Positions 10,167 to 20,500 are shown, counted from the first letter of the stretch. The stretch is 33,500 bases of DNA from Prorocentrum cordatum (GCA_963575745.1 CAUYUJ010017918.1:110001-143500); one strand, 5' to 3'. Notes: generated from the sequence alone by a model not told the origin. Translations and numbers: made by a program.

Positions 10167-10637
10167 CTCGTGCGTCGCTGGCACCGCCACCGCCTCGGCT
10201 GTGCTGGGCGAGACACGAGGCCGCCTCTCAGCGCTGTAGGCCACGCGCGGCGCGCAGATGGGTGTCCACGCAGGCGTTGGACTTGTGATGGGGGCCCAGG
10301 GACACACATAAATAGACACAGATCCCAGGATTCTCCATGTATATCCCTCGTGGTTCAGCGAGGTTCAACGTCAAACACTCAATGCCCAGCGGGCTGGTAT
10401 GTCGCTAGGGGCATCGCCCACGAAGGACTGGTGCTCTCCCAGGCTGCTTCAGACTGGAACCGCTGAAGTGGTTCCGCCTTCCTGTGGTTGTTGTACACAT
10501 GAAGAAGGGACTGTCGTGCGCTCCAAAGCCAGGCGCTGTGAATGAATGCCTACGCACTGGTAACTTGGGCCGGGGCGCGCAGACAACAAATCAATGTCAA
10601 AAAGGTGTGGAATGCTTGCGCTGCAGATGGCGCTCCA
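10167..10637. other. Unassigned stretch after the spliced-leader relics
   Basis: No coding frame with a recognisable motif. It includes a fragment of a dispersed repeat at 10287-10333 (GGGGGCCCAGGGACACACAT onward) that matches the left half of the copy at 17160, and a short hairpin with GAACC/GGTTC arms at 10456-10473. Confidence 0.45.
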
Positions 10638-10745
10638 AGAGAGAGAGAGAGAGAGAGAAAAAGAGCGAGAGAGAGAGAGAGAACGAGAGAGAGAGAGAAA
10701 GAAAACGAGAGAGAGAACGAGAAAGAGAAAGAGAGAGAGAGAGAG
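10638..10745. repeat. (GA)n microsatellite with AAAG and CGAGA interruptions
   Basis: About 108 bp of GA dinucleotides, interrupted by GAAAAAG and GAACGAG. On the minus strand it is a (CT)n tract that begins directly after the last coding-like codons of the minus-strand LINE remnant, so it may mark the 3' tail of that insertion. Confidence 0.95.
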
Positions 10746-12280
10746 CAGTGTACATAATGAAAGATAGCGACATGGGCGCACGGGGTCTCTGAGCGGCCGC
10801 AGCCGAAGAAGCATTGGGTATCACACCCACCCACGGAAGTGCGCAGGCAACCGCACTTGAGCCACCCACCCGTCCAGGACTCAATTCGGACAGAGTGAGC
10901 ACCAGCGGGAAACGCATGCGAAAGAAGCTCTTTGAGCGGCCCCCAAAGGATCGGACGACATGCGTAATTTTCGGGCGAGAACGTCCATGAATAGAGGAGG
11001 TGAACAAGGGAAGTCGAAGAGAGACGATCGCAAAGGAGGGAGGGAAGGAAATACGGGCGAACAAACCTCAGCAAGCAAAGGCTGGTCTGGTGGCGATCAG
11101 GGGGCCAGCGAGTCTTCTCCGCTGCCAATTGACTCGACGCGGGGCCACCAACGGTGGCCATGGTCTTGCGCCAGTCGTTATTGAAGCCTTGCGCCGCGTC
11201 CTCAAGCCTGTGGGCACCCTCACTGGATATCCATTGGAGCGGGGTGTAGAGGCCGTGGCCGCTCGAGCGTGCACGGAAGCTGCGAGCCGTCTCAGCCGCA
11301 CCCCTCGGTGTCTTCCCCCAGCGCGGCCAGTTCGGGACCGACCAGAGGCGCCGCGGAGCAGGGCGGCGCAGTTGCCCATCTCGAGGTTGACCAACATCCC
11401 AACATCAAGGCGGGGGGGCAGAACTCGACCGCCAGTAGGTCGTCACGTGGTAGAACATGAGGTAGTAGGTGCCAAACACAGTGGAGGACACAGTCTTCAT
11501 TGCGCACACTCTTGGATGGCCAGAGGAACAGCTGACTCAGACGACTTAGCCATGAGGACTTGCCCGGGTATTATGGAAGTGCTCGCGGGCGCGCCAGCGC
11601 CCTCGAACAGGTTGGACACAGACTGCCAGCCCAAGATCATCCTCTGCCAGCGCAGCATGTCGTCCACGCGCAGGCCCACCAGAAAGACGGGGTACTCCGC
11701 CATGTCCGCGATCGTCATGTCCTGCCATCCCGAGACAAAGCCCGCCAGCTTCCCGCGAAACCTCCACGCGAGCCACAGAGAGAGAGCCTCCGCAAGACAA
11801 GTGATCTTGCACTTCGCCGCCGTCTGTGCCAGTCGCTCCAATCTTTCCACCGCGTAGAGGACAGGTATCACGCAGTGCACGACGCCTGCGCGGCCGCCAA
11901 TCACCTTGCCTAACACGCGCGGGGGCCACTCATGCATGTCACTGATCATCGGGCCCTGGCCAGTCGCCCAGGACATGCCAGACCAAGGGCAGACTGGAAG
12001 GATGCCAGAGCCCAGGGCACGGTAGGCCACCAGGGCGCCGCCAAGGTCGGCGCATGCAACGGGCCAAGGGTGCATCAGCTCCACCACGTTGCGGATGACG
12101 AGGGGGGAGCCCGCAAGCTCCAACGCCGAGTTCAGCCAGGCTCTGTACATCGATGGGAACACGTCCCCGTAGTTGCATAGCACCAGGGAGAAGTCCTCGG
12201 ATTGGCTGTCCCGCTGCACGGGCATAGCGCAGTACTTTGCATCCGTCGACACCTCGCGCGCCTGGAAGCAGGGTGGCGAG
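10745..12280 (-). pseudogene. LINE reverse transcriptase palm and Cys/His C-terminus
   Basis: A frame open on the minus strand to 11497 gives about 230 residues of reverse transcriptase. LVLCNYGDVFPSMYRAWL aligns with motif A of dinoflagellate LINEs (consensus D-x-x-x-A-F-P-S), but the catalytic Asp position is Asn (codon 12174-12172). SGILPVCPWSGMSWA (12009-11965) is motif B (G-x-x-Q-G-C-P-L-S-G). The ADD motif C should lie near 11877-11860, where HCVIPV is found, so both Asp appear lost. AEYPVFLVG and EGAGAPAS are further family motifs. After frame changes at 11500-11160, the tail contains WTFSPENYACRP and a cluster CxC, C, C, C, CxH, H, HC (about 10855-10745), like the zinc-knuckle end of LINE proteins. 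Confidence 0.65.
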
Positions 12281-12288
12281 GCTCCCCC

Positions 12289-12398
12289 GGGCGGACCGGG
12301 ACTTGAATATGTAGTGCCTGGTGCGAACCAGGTCTTCACAATGAAAGCAGCGGGGCTCTGCAAAGGCTGCTGGATGAATGGGGGCCTTCCCCGCTGAG
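12289..12398 (-). repeat. 110-bp dispersed repeat, copy 1
   Basis: Aligns without gaps to 13703-13812, with about 13 differences in 106 bases compared by hand (near 88% identity). The shared core includes GAACCAGGTCTTCACA. It lies just upstream (on the minus strand) of the reverse transcriptase palm. On the minus strand the sequence GATTCAAGTCC resembles a tRNA-type B box, but this copy has TATTCAAGTCC. Confidence 0.85.
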
Positions 12399-12616
12399 TT
12401 GCGCGGTTCTCCGTGTCAGTGCGGCTGAGGAGAAGGGCCATGTACTTGGTGGAGATGGAGTGCTCTATAGTGCACTGCGGCATCGGCTGAGCGTTCATGA
12501 TATTTTTATTGCGTCTGCGCTTGAGCGGGCCCTGACGGGGGGGAGCTCGAGCGTGCCTGGTAGAGAAATTAATGGAAGAAGAGGACATCGCACCTCGCCA
12601 GGGAGCCGGCGCCGCT

Positions 12617-13702
12617 TTAAATCCGCCGCGGCACATTCTGCGCACCGCCGGAGGTCTGGAAGAACTGTTCGAATGCATGACGGACGTCTTCGCGATTGAT
12701 CCCATGTTCGAGGCAGACATCGCAGTTGAAGAACAGGCGCGTGGCCTCGTCCTTGGTGGTCCCCACCACGATGGAGAGGACAGACATGTTGTTGCAGTGC
12801 ACGATGCCTTGCTGGCGGTCACCGCGCCAACGTTTGTTGTCGCCCTGGGTCTTGCAGATCTGAGTGAGCTTCTTTGTTTGGAATTATCAGCGGGCGGTCT
12901 TGCCTGAGCGGTCGAGGCCGACGAAGAGTCTGGACTGGTTGCCCTGCACGTCGAGGGCTTCAGCGTTGAGCCACTCACCGTCAGAACCCTTGAGCTTGCC
13001 AAAGAGGAGTCGGACCTTCCGAGCGGATGCGTTGGCGTCGCCACTGAACTGTATGAGGAAGCGCCTAGAGGGACTCTTGCCAAGAACCTCCCAGTCCGCA
13101 TCTTCAAATTCGCACTTGTCAATGATGGGCTGGGCGCTGGACTGGAACTGTTCTGCAGTGAAGTTCGGTCGTAGCCTGGAGAGCCTGGATGTTGCCTGCG
13201 AACTGTTCGTTCTGTCGCTGCTGCTGTCCGACCACGGCGCCGAAGGGACCTTTGAGCTGCATCTCGGATTCCGCAATGACTTCGGCCTTGACCGTCGCCA
13301 GCTTCGCGTCCAGCTGCGCCGTGAGGAAATCCTGCGAGGCCTTGATGGCAGCGTTGACGGCGTCCATGGGGTCGACTGCGGTGGAGTCAGCCGAGGTGAG
13401 TGATGCACTGGCTGCTCTGTCAGGGGATGTGCCTTCGGGGCGATGTCACTTGCCTCCCGCAAAGTCTCGCCATGGGCCTCGGCGATGAGAAGGGTATCCC
13501 GCAGCAGCTCGAGGGGTGGAAGGTGTGCAGACTTCAGTCCCGCAGTGTGAGCTCCCAGCGCCCCCAATATCGGCATGACGGGCAGCAGCGCCAGCAGGAG
13601 CACCTCCAGGAGAAGGCGGCGCTGTCTGGGACACAATCCTCCACCACGACCAGGGACTGGGGGTGACCACGCCGTGTCAGGACAGGGGTATGAGACAGCC
13701 TG
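12617..13702 (-). pseudogene. ORF1-like protein of the minus-strand LINE copy
   Basis: On the minus strand a helical segment MDAVNAAIKASQDFLTAQLD...EVIAESEMQLKG (13367-13200) reads like a coiled coil. After a frameshift near 13150 comes IIDKCEFEDADWEVLGKSP, RRFLIQFSGDANASARKV, LKGSDGEWLNAEA and QSRLFVGLDRSGK, a pattern I recall from the protein upstream of endonuclease/reverse transcriptase in dinoflagellate LINEs. Two adjacent stops (TGA TAA at 12889-12884) interrupt it, then the same frame continues with TKKLTQICKTQGDNKRWRGD and CLEHGINREDVRHAFEQFF to 12617. A nucleic-acid-binding role is likely for such ORF1 proteins but is not shown by a classical motif here. The 5' part (13702-13370) has no clear sense frame. 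Confidence 0.5.
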
Positions 13703-13812
13703 GGGCGGACCAGGACTTGAATCTGTAGTGCCTGGGGCGAACCAGGTCTTCACAAAGAAAGCAACGAGACTCTGAAGAGGCTTCTGGATGGATGGGAGCC
13801 TACCCCGCTGAG
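13703..13812 (-). repeat. 110-bp dispersed repeat, copy 2
   Basis: Second copy of the repeat at 12289-12398, same orientation, 1.4 kb away. On the minus strand it starts 26 bases after the spliced-leader relic. It contains a B-box-like GATTCAAGTCC and, near its other end, an A-box-like TGCCTCAGCGGGG, but the spacing (about 80 bases) is long for a tRNA. It could be a SINE-like or 5' UTR module. Confidence 0.85.
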
Positions 13813-13837
13813 GCAGTGGATGGAGCACCCCTTTGGC

Positions 13838-13858
13838 CTTGAGCCAAAATGGCTATGG
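13838..13858 (-). other. DinoSL spliced-leader relic, 20 of 21 bases
   Basis: On the minus strand the sequence starts CCATAGCCATTTTGGCTC and ends AAG. It matches the last 21 bases of the canonical dinoflagellate leader except one C-to-T change at the third base. Such leaders are added by trans-splicing to nuclear mRNAs. Their presence in the genome upstream of a coding-like region marks DNA that came from a mature, trans-spliced mRNA. It stands at the 5' end of the minus-strand LINE remnant. A leader donor gene is unlikely, because no splice donor GT follows (next bases GCC). Confidence 0.88.
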
Positions 13859-13875
13859 AAGGATTCTCCATCTTT

Positions 13876-13913
13876 TATATATATACACATTAGATATAAT
13901 GTGTATATATATA
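13876..13913. repeat. 17-bp perfect AT hairpin
   Basis: Arms 13876-13892 and 13897-13913 pair perfectly around a 4-base loop (GATA). The arms contain TACACATTA / TAATGTGTA inside TA repeats, followed by (GTAT)n and (GT)n to 13940. It is probably a palindromic microsatellite or cruciform-prone site. Confidence 0.85.
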
Positions 13914-13950
13914 TATGTATGTATGTATGTGTGTGTGTTTGGGATGTTCG

Positions 13951-14040
13951 GCTTCCCCCCCCCCACTTCCTACATTCTCCAAGTTTTCAGGGGAAGCGGC
14001 GATTCGTGTCTGTGTGTGTGTTTTTTTTCCCGTCCTGGAC
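13951..14040. repeat. Dispersed repeat (C-run / GTGTCTGTGTGT family), copy A
   Basis: TTCGGCTTCCCCCCCCCACTTCC followed by TTTTCAGGGGAAGCG and TCGTGTCTGTGTGTGTG matches the right half of the fuller copy at 17160-17312. Flanking sequence is not shared, so this is a mobile or duplicated non-coding repeat. Confidence 0.7.
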
Positions 14041-14167
14041 CTGGGCGGCCGCCTCTGGGCGGCGGCCCGCCGCGCGGCACACCCGTGGGGCGGAGGGCCT
14101 CTCGTGCGGGCAGCGCTGGGCGAGCTCGGCCCGCTGCCCACCAAGCCGGACCCCCAACGGCGCTGCC

Positions 14168-15012
<845 letters not shown>

Positions 15013-15806
15013 ACGGGGCTCTCCTAACCACGGCGATCCCCGGCCACGAAGAGGACGCCCCCCCCCACCACCGCCAAGAAGAGGATGCTTGGCCCAGCTC
15101 TGAGGAACGGCCGGAAACTAGAGTCCTTCGGGGGCCCGACGCTCTGCTGCGGCGGCGGCTACCAGGCAGCGCGCGCAGCGCGCGGGGGGGGCGCAGGGCT
15201 GAACTGCATTCAGCATTCGAGAAGCAAGTCCTATTCAAAGAGGGCCAGGGTACCAATGACGGTGGGCGACAGCCTCGACAACATGACGACGATTGGGGTG
15301 CCGACTGGGTTACGGTAGCAAGTTTAACCGTCGTCAAGATCGATGTCCGAGGAGAACGGAAGCCGACTCTGGGTGGAACTCATCTAATTCCCATCGTCCC
15401 GAAGACGATCGTCCCGAGCTCGGGCGTGGATGCAATGGGGGTGTGAGAAATTGGGGGAGAGAAACGTGCACCATCCGTGTCCCCCCCCCCCCCGCATTGC
15501 TCGCCCCATCATTGCGCAGCGCCCCACGAGAAAGGGCCAGGAGCTCTCTGGGCGCGGGCGTGGGCGTTCGCCGGCTGGTGGCCGCGGGGGGCGCGGATGC
15601 GGCGCCGCCGGCGCGGGGGCGCGGCGGGCGGATCCCGGATCAGGCGGCGGGCTGCGCGGGGGGGCGCGGCGCATGGCGGGGGCCGCGGAGCGCGGCGCGG
15701 GCGCACGGAGGCCGATGAGGACGACGCCGCCGACGGCGACGACGACGCTGTGGCGGAGCGGGCTGGTAGGCCCACCTTACATATTACAGCACCAACGTAA
15801 AGTACG
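15013..15806. other. Unassigned GC-rich stretch
   Basis: No coding motif on either strand. It contains C and G runs (15060, 15184, 15480) and a very GC-rich patch at 15540-15760 with many GCG and CGG words. Open frames here are long only because stop codons are rare in such sequence. Confidence 0.45.
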
Positions 15807-16172
15807 CCTCCCTCTCCTTCTCCTTCGCCTCTTCCTCCTCCTCCCTCTCCCACTCCTCCTCTTCCTCCTCCTCGTCGAGGCTCGTACAAGGTGGCCCTGG
15901 ATCCGTTCAGGTGATGCAATATAATCCAATCCAATCCTCCTCCTCCTCCTCTTCCTCCTTCTCCTCCTGCACGTCATTCTCCCCGTTGTGCTCGATCTCC
16001 CCGTGATTGTTGTTTTCCTGAACGCCCATCGTCCCTCCTCCCGCTACAGTGCTGCCATATCCACGATATCCTTCCGCGTTGGCCTCCTCCTCATCCTCCG
16101 TGTCCCCATCCTCCTCTACTCCTCTTCCTGCCCTTCTCCCCTCCGCGCCATCATCCTCGTGCTCCCCTCTTC
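15807..16172 (+). repeat. Interrupted TCC-rich microsatellite
   Basis: CTCCT and TCC words dominate 15807-15874 and 15934-15970, then thin out to 16172. It is a more decayed relative of the neighbouring TCC arrays. Confidence 0.8.
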
Positions 16173-16297
16173 CTGATTAGCACGCCGGGAGTGGGTGAGG
16201 AACAACGTGGGCATGATACTTAATAGCAAATGTTGTCCAAAACGGCAAGGGTAGCTGCTGGGCAAATACGTTGTCTTAAATGGTCAACGTCTGCAAC

Positions 16298-16631
16298 GAC
16301 ACCGACAACGCGCCGCTGAAAACGGGTTGGATCTGCGGACGGTCTTCGTCGCCGCTACCTCCATGCAGTTCCGATCGCAGTGAGCTGGAAGCCGACGGCG
16401 ACACAGAACCTCTGGGTCGCCATGGCCTCGAGAAGCCACAGGTCTGGGCTCCCTCTCTCCTCACCTAGGAGGTCAAAAAATCCACCCCCATAATGAGCAT
16501 CCCGACACGCGGAGCCGTTTAGTAAACACACCCAAAAAAGGAATCAAACAGGGCAGGGCTGCTTTTAGTAAACGCCCAAGGCCGTTTAGTAAACGCCAAT
16601 TGTCGGGTCCGGGTGGTTTTGCCTCCCTTGA
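16298..16631. repeat. 334-bp dispersed repeat, copy 1
   Basis: Matches 22666-22990 in the same orientation along its whole length, for example GCAGTTCCGATCGCAGTGAG, GAGGTCAAAAAATCCACC and a shared end around GTCCGGGTGG and CCTCCCTTGA. The 3' third repeats the near-palindromic word GTTTAGTAAAC. I see no protein frame common to both copies and no terminal inverted repeats, so its class is unknown. Confidence 0.88.
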
Positions 16632-17159
16632 CCCCGCTCCTCCTCACAGACCCTGCTCTTGCCTGGCACGGGGTCCTGATGCCCTGGTGGAAACGGGTAC
16701 CGGACCCCGTGGGGCAGGGCCGTCCCCGAGACCAGCGTTTCATCCTGCAAAGTGCTCATGACACCTTTCCCTCTGGACCCTCCGTGTGCCATGAAAGGTC
16801 CCAAGCGAAAGGGGTCCCTAGGGAAGCAGAAAGGGCTCGGCCAGAACATCCTTTGCCACGAGTCACTGCGAAAGAACTCCCGACATGCGGCGCGAAGACC
16901 TGAGAGCCTGAGGCGCCAGCACCGCTCTGCAACGGCAAGGGGACGGCCTGCTCAGCACACCACAGCACTGCGCTCTCTGCAGAGCTCTGCATGGGCTCGG
17001 CACAACTCTGCAACTCTGCAACAACCCAGCACAACTCCGCACGGCTCTGTCACGGAGCACGTGCGGCGTGCCAACCGGGAGGCGGCAGGAAGAAGAGTGG
17101 CCTGCGACGACGACCTTCCCGTTTGCAGACCCGCGCTGGCCACGGCGGACGTGAAGGGG
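16632..17159. other. Unassigned stretch with CTCTGCA-rich patch
   Basis: No gene motif found. 16920-17050 holds many degenerate copies of CTCTGCA and CAGCACAACTC. Confidence 0.4.
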
Positions 17160-17312
17160 CCCCAGGACACACAAATAAATACACACAGATAAAAATATTC
17201 CCCATATTTTGCCATATTTTCTGGGTTTCTGTCTTCCCCCCCACTTCCCATAGTTTCCCATATTTTCTGGGGAATCGAGGATTAATTGTGTCTGTGTGTT
17301 TTTTCCTCTCCT
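17160..17312. repeat. Dispersed repeat (C-run / GTGTCTGTGTGT family), copy B, with inverted ends
   Basis: The left half (CCCAGGACACACAAATAAAT onward) matches 10287-10333 and the right half (CTTCCCCCCCCACTTCC to TTGTGTCTGTGTGT) matches 13951-14040. The ends are partly inverted to one another (ACACACAGA...TTCCCC versus GGGGAA...TGTCTGTGTGT), and inside are two CATATTTTCTGGG words, so the unit could fold as a hairpin. Confidence 0.7.
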
Positions 17313-17497
17313 GAGGACGCTGGGGCGCGCGCTCGGAGTCGAACACGGTGTAGTAGCGGTGCAGCACCGGCTCTCCTGGGCGCGCTGGAGGCGAACGGCG
17401 ACGCCGCTTCGTCGCGACGGCCGGGCACGGCTGGGACAACAGCTCACCAGGATGGGCCCCCTGGGGACCCGATCTGAGCGGATATGAGCCAGACGAC

Positions 17498-17540
<43 letters not shown>

Positions 17541-17882
17541 CCTGAGGAGGAGCAGCAGCGGCAGGCGCAGAGGGAAAACGGGGCGCTCGCACACCGCCAC
17601 CTGGCAGAGGCACAATCGCCACGGCGAAAATTCGCGTGCGCTGCGAGAGATCCGTTCGGCGGGGAAGCCCTCGACAGCAAAGACAAGACAATACCGATAC
17701 GGGGTGCGTTGTGACCGGGATCTGGAGGCGAATCCGGCCGTGGCAGCGAGGGAAGGGTACCAGTATCGGTTTCTTCTCCCCTCTTGGTACTCGACGACGA
17801 GAGGGTCGACGAAAGAGCAGGAGGGAGAAACCTCGCGGCGAGTCGGCGTGCAGGGGTGTCGGGCGTTGGCAGAACTAGTTTT
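17313..17882. other. Unassigned stretch with (GAC)n array
   Basis: A CGACGA array (17488-17539) encodes poly-Asp in one frame. The flanks are GC-rich with no recognisable gene. Confidence 0.5.
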
Positions 17883-17887
17883 GGTGG

Positions 17888-18039
17888 GACCTGGTTTAGT
17901 GATGTGGACTGGGGGGACGCCCCCCCGCCCCGTTCCACTGACCGGAACTGCCGTCACCTGAAAAAACACCAGCTATACGGCAGACCTGGTTTAGTGATCC
18001 TGGCCAACTCAGGGGCTCCCGGGCCCTACCACTGACCGG
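17888..18039. repeat. 95-bp direct repeat, two units
   Basis: GACCTGGTTTAGTGAT occurs at 17888-17903 and 17983-17998, and CACTGACCGG at 17936-17945 and 18030-18039. The spacing is 94-95 bases in both cases, while the parts between have diverged. Confidence 0.75.
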
Positions 18040-18229
18040 GTCTCCTTACCTGGAGTCCTGGCCACACCCGAGGGCGGGCTTCCGCCGAAGCCCAGCCGGG
18101 CATGCAGGCCTCCGCGCCCACCCGGCAGCTGCCCAGCCCTGCAACCGCTCTGGCAGCCTGCTGGGCACTGGCTGGCGCTCTGCGGTGATCAGGGCCCCCG
18201 GGGATGGTTCTGGGCGGCAAGCGACGGGG

Positions 18230-18390
18230 GAAGTGAGAAGGAGGAGGCCTTCTCACAGGGCTCGGAAGTCCCTGGGCCTTCTGAGAAGAATTCTCAGCCT
18301 TCCCCGAAGACACGAAAAACTTCTCAAAGGGCCGAGGCCTTCTGAGAAGTCCCGCCGCCTTCTGAGAAGGCCTTCTCCTTCTGACTTCCC
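18230..18390. repeat. Cluster of CTTCTGAGAAG-type short inverted words
   Basis: GCCTTCTGAGAAG and variants (CCTTCTCA, TTCTCAGCC, AACTTCTCAAAGG) recur at least six times in 160 bases. Each word is nearly self-complementary. The flanks 18040-18230 and 18391-18680 show no gene; the latter has a GGTGATCGG / CCGATCACC inverted pair near 18427-18483. Confidence 0.6.
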
Positions 18391-18680
18391 CCCCTCGCTC
18401 GCCGCCGAGGTTCTGGTGGTCAACGGTGATCGGGGCGCTTGGCGGTCCACGGTGATCGGTTGGTGGTCCGACCCGATCACCGTCGTCGCCAAAGAGATGC
18501 GCCAAAGACGCCCCCAAAGCGCCGCCGATAAGCTTCCGAGAGGCCCCCTAAGAGATCCCCAAACGCATCCAAGAGGCCTCTGTCATACATCCACGGCACG
18601 GTGGCGGCATGTGCCGAAGGCATCATCCGATCGCCGTGTGCCTTCACATTCCTTGCCTCCTCCTCGCGGCGGCTCCGAAA

Positions 18681-18845
18681 TGTGTGGTTTGCAGAAGGTG
18701 CGGTTTGCAAACCACGGCTGGGGCGGGGGGGGAACAAGCGAAGACCTCGATAGCTATCTAAAAAGCGCCCCGACGAAGGCTCATCAAACCTTTGCCGCAA
18801 CGTGGTGGCCCCCAAGCCCCAGCGGCGCCGATCGCAAACCACACA
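18681..18845. repeat. 12-bp inverted repeat bounding 165 bp
   Basis: TGTGTGGTTTGC at 18681-18692 is the exact reverse complement of 18834-18845. The flanking similarity (CCGAA outside both ends) suggests an old small TIR element. An internal GGTTTGCAAACC palindrome lies near 18702-18713. Confidence 0.55.
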
Positions 18846-20208
18846 CCATTGTTCGGGGGCGCGCAAACATATAATAGCGATCCATGGATTTTGCGCGCGG
18901 TCGCCTCATCCATGGATCACAGGAGGTGCCCTCCCCAGAATGCGGCCGGCGCCGCCTCGCGCGGCGGCGGAAATCCGCGATTCCCCATGGGAATGGTACC
19001 CGTCGCTAATCCACACCCCCTTAGCCCATGTTTGCGATCGCCCGAATCGTAATCGCCTATCATCCCTCCTCTCCCCCCCGGGGCCCACACGAGGGCGGGG
19101 CTGCTCCGAGGATGAACAGGTTCGGCCCCAGCGGCTCCTTGGTCGCCCAGGGAGGAGCGGAGCAGGGACGACTGCGTTGACGCAGAACGAGCCAAAGACT
19201 CTCGATACGACGAAGACTGTGCAACGGCAGGATGCGTGAGTCACGGAATGGCTCTTGGAGGTGGTGCACAGGCCAAAGGGGTCGTCAAAACGTGCATGCC
19301 TGAGATGGCCCAGGCATGGTTCAATGTGAGAAGAACTGAGGACGGAGGGCGGATAATAATGATGATCATGAAGGCAACTGAAGACGCCGATGCGCCCTTT
19401 GAAATCGAAGCCGCAGAGCGAGAATCTGAGAGAACCGTTATGAGGACAAGTTGTGCGAACTCGTTTGCGGGGTTCGCCACCTATTCTTGTGCGGGCCGTA
19501 ATGAGGGGCCGGGCCCTATCGTACAAATATTGTCAGTCTTCTATTGCGCAGAGCGCAAAGTGGGTCCCGAAAAGCAGGACAACTCGAACGGGAGGAGGGC
19601 AAATGGATCAGAGTAGGAAGACATGGGGGAACGGTTACTGGATGAACATTGGCACGTCTATTTCGGTCGTACGGTAGCTCTGCCTACCAAGGGTGTGGGC
19701 CACCCTTCGGCACATCGACGGACACTGGATGTGTCCCGGCGGAGCGTTACATAAGCAAACTGACTACAGTGCTCGGGCCTTGTGGGATAGGCGCTGGCGT
19801 TCCCGACTCGCTTCGTTGATGATGGAGTTCATGATGACATTGAAGATAACAAGCATGGTGGGCTCTCCCACACCGTGAACGCTGAGCATCCGCCAAGACG
19901 TGTCATCCATCAACTCACACGGGTATTGACCCACGCTGCGCTTGGTAAGCAGATGTGCGAACCAAAACGCAGGGGCAACACAGACCGAAGGCACTGTACA
20001 AGTAGAGTGGACACACACACACACACATCGCACACATCGCACTCTCAAGTGTATGGTAGTCAAGTTCAAGTGGCCACATCATGTTCGCCGCATCCACGCT
20101 AGGTTGCAGGCAGCGAACGCCTCGACTGTCGCCATCATAACGTTTCTGGCTATGTACGTGTCGCTGCACCCCGTTACGCAAAGTTACATGTAGCCCCAAG
20201 GAGTGCCC
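18846..20208. other. Unassigned stretch, no gene recognised
   Basis: Several moderate open frames exist. A 126-codon + frame (19236-19616) and a 101-codon - frame (19764-20069) are the most protein-like, but neither has a motif I can name with confidence. A short (CA)n tract lies at 20011-20024. Confidence 0.35.
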
Positions 20209-20313
20209 CACTCCTCCTCCTCCGCCTCCTCCTCCTGCTCCTGCTCCTCCTCCTCCTCCTCCTCCTCCTCCTCCTCCTCTCCCTTCTCCTCCTCCTCCTT
20301 CCTCCTCCTCCTC
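20209..20313 (+). repeat. TCC microsatellite
   Basis: CTCCTCCTC arrays with CTG interruptions, followed after a GC-rich spacer by a short GTCGTCGTC tract (20394-20413). Confidence 0.93.
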
Positions 20314-20500
20314 GCGGCGTGACGCCTGGCCGCCGCCACCTCCCGAAGGCGCGGCAGCCCCGCGTGCGCCCAGCGGGGCCGCTTCGTCATCGACGGCGTC
20401 GTCGTCGTCGTCGGCGTCGCCGTCATCGTCGCTGCGCTGGTGTGAGGTGGGGGCGGCGCCGCGGCGACCGGCGATGGGCCCCGAACCGGCGCCTTGGGCG

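Larger units (their letters stand above)
10745..13858 (-). mobile_element. Decayed LINE-like retrotransposon copy with a 5' spliced leader (minus strand)
   Basis: Read on the minus strand, the order is DinoSL relic (13858-13838), a 110-bp repeat (13812-13703), an ORF1-like protein (to 12617), a second copy of the 110-bp repeat (12398-12289), a reverse transcriptase palm (12280-11497), a Cys/His-rich C-terminal part (to 10745) and a (CT)n tract. No endonuclease domain and no N-terminal reverse transcriptase part is visible, so either a middle portion was lost or two separate retroposed fragments lie end to end, each starting with the 110-bp repeat. The grouping into one element is inference. 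Confidence 0.55.

Noticed and set aside
8547-10319. Very long open frames (hundreds of codons) over the TCC/ATC arrays, also at 13820-15446, 24416-25574 and 26791-27648
   Set aside because: All are translations of trinucleotide repeats (poly-Ser, His, Ile, Leu, Met, Asp, Arg). Every frame on both strands is open, so openness carries no coding information.
11000-11857. 285-codon plus-strand frame
   Set aside because: It is antisense to the LINE reverse transcriptase, GC-rich, and has no motif; treated as a shadow.
12400-13122. N-terminal half of the 541-codon minus-strand frame
   Set aside because: The protein-like sense in this interval lies in other frames. This part is joined to the reverse transcriptase frame only by chance absence of stops.
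13703-13812. tRNA-like A and B boxes in the 110-bp repeat
   Set aside because: The A box has a mismatch, the B box fits 9 of 11, the spacing is about 80 bases and no cloverleaf can be drawn. The other copy has a weaker B box.
19764-20069. 101-codon minus-strand frame with TMLVIFNVIMNSIINEAS, loosely like an ion-channel pore-end helix
   Set aside because: There are no pore motif, no neighbouring transmembrane segments and no second exon I could recognise; too weak to call.
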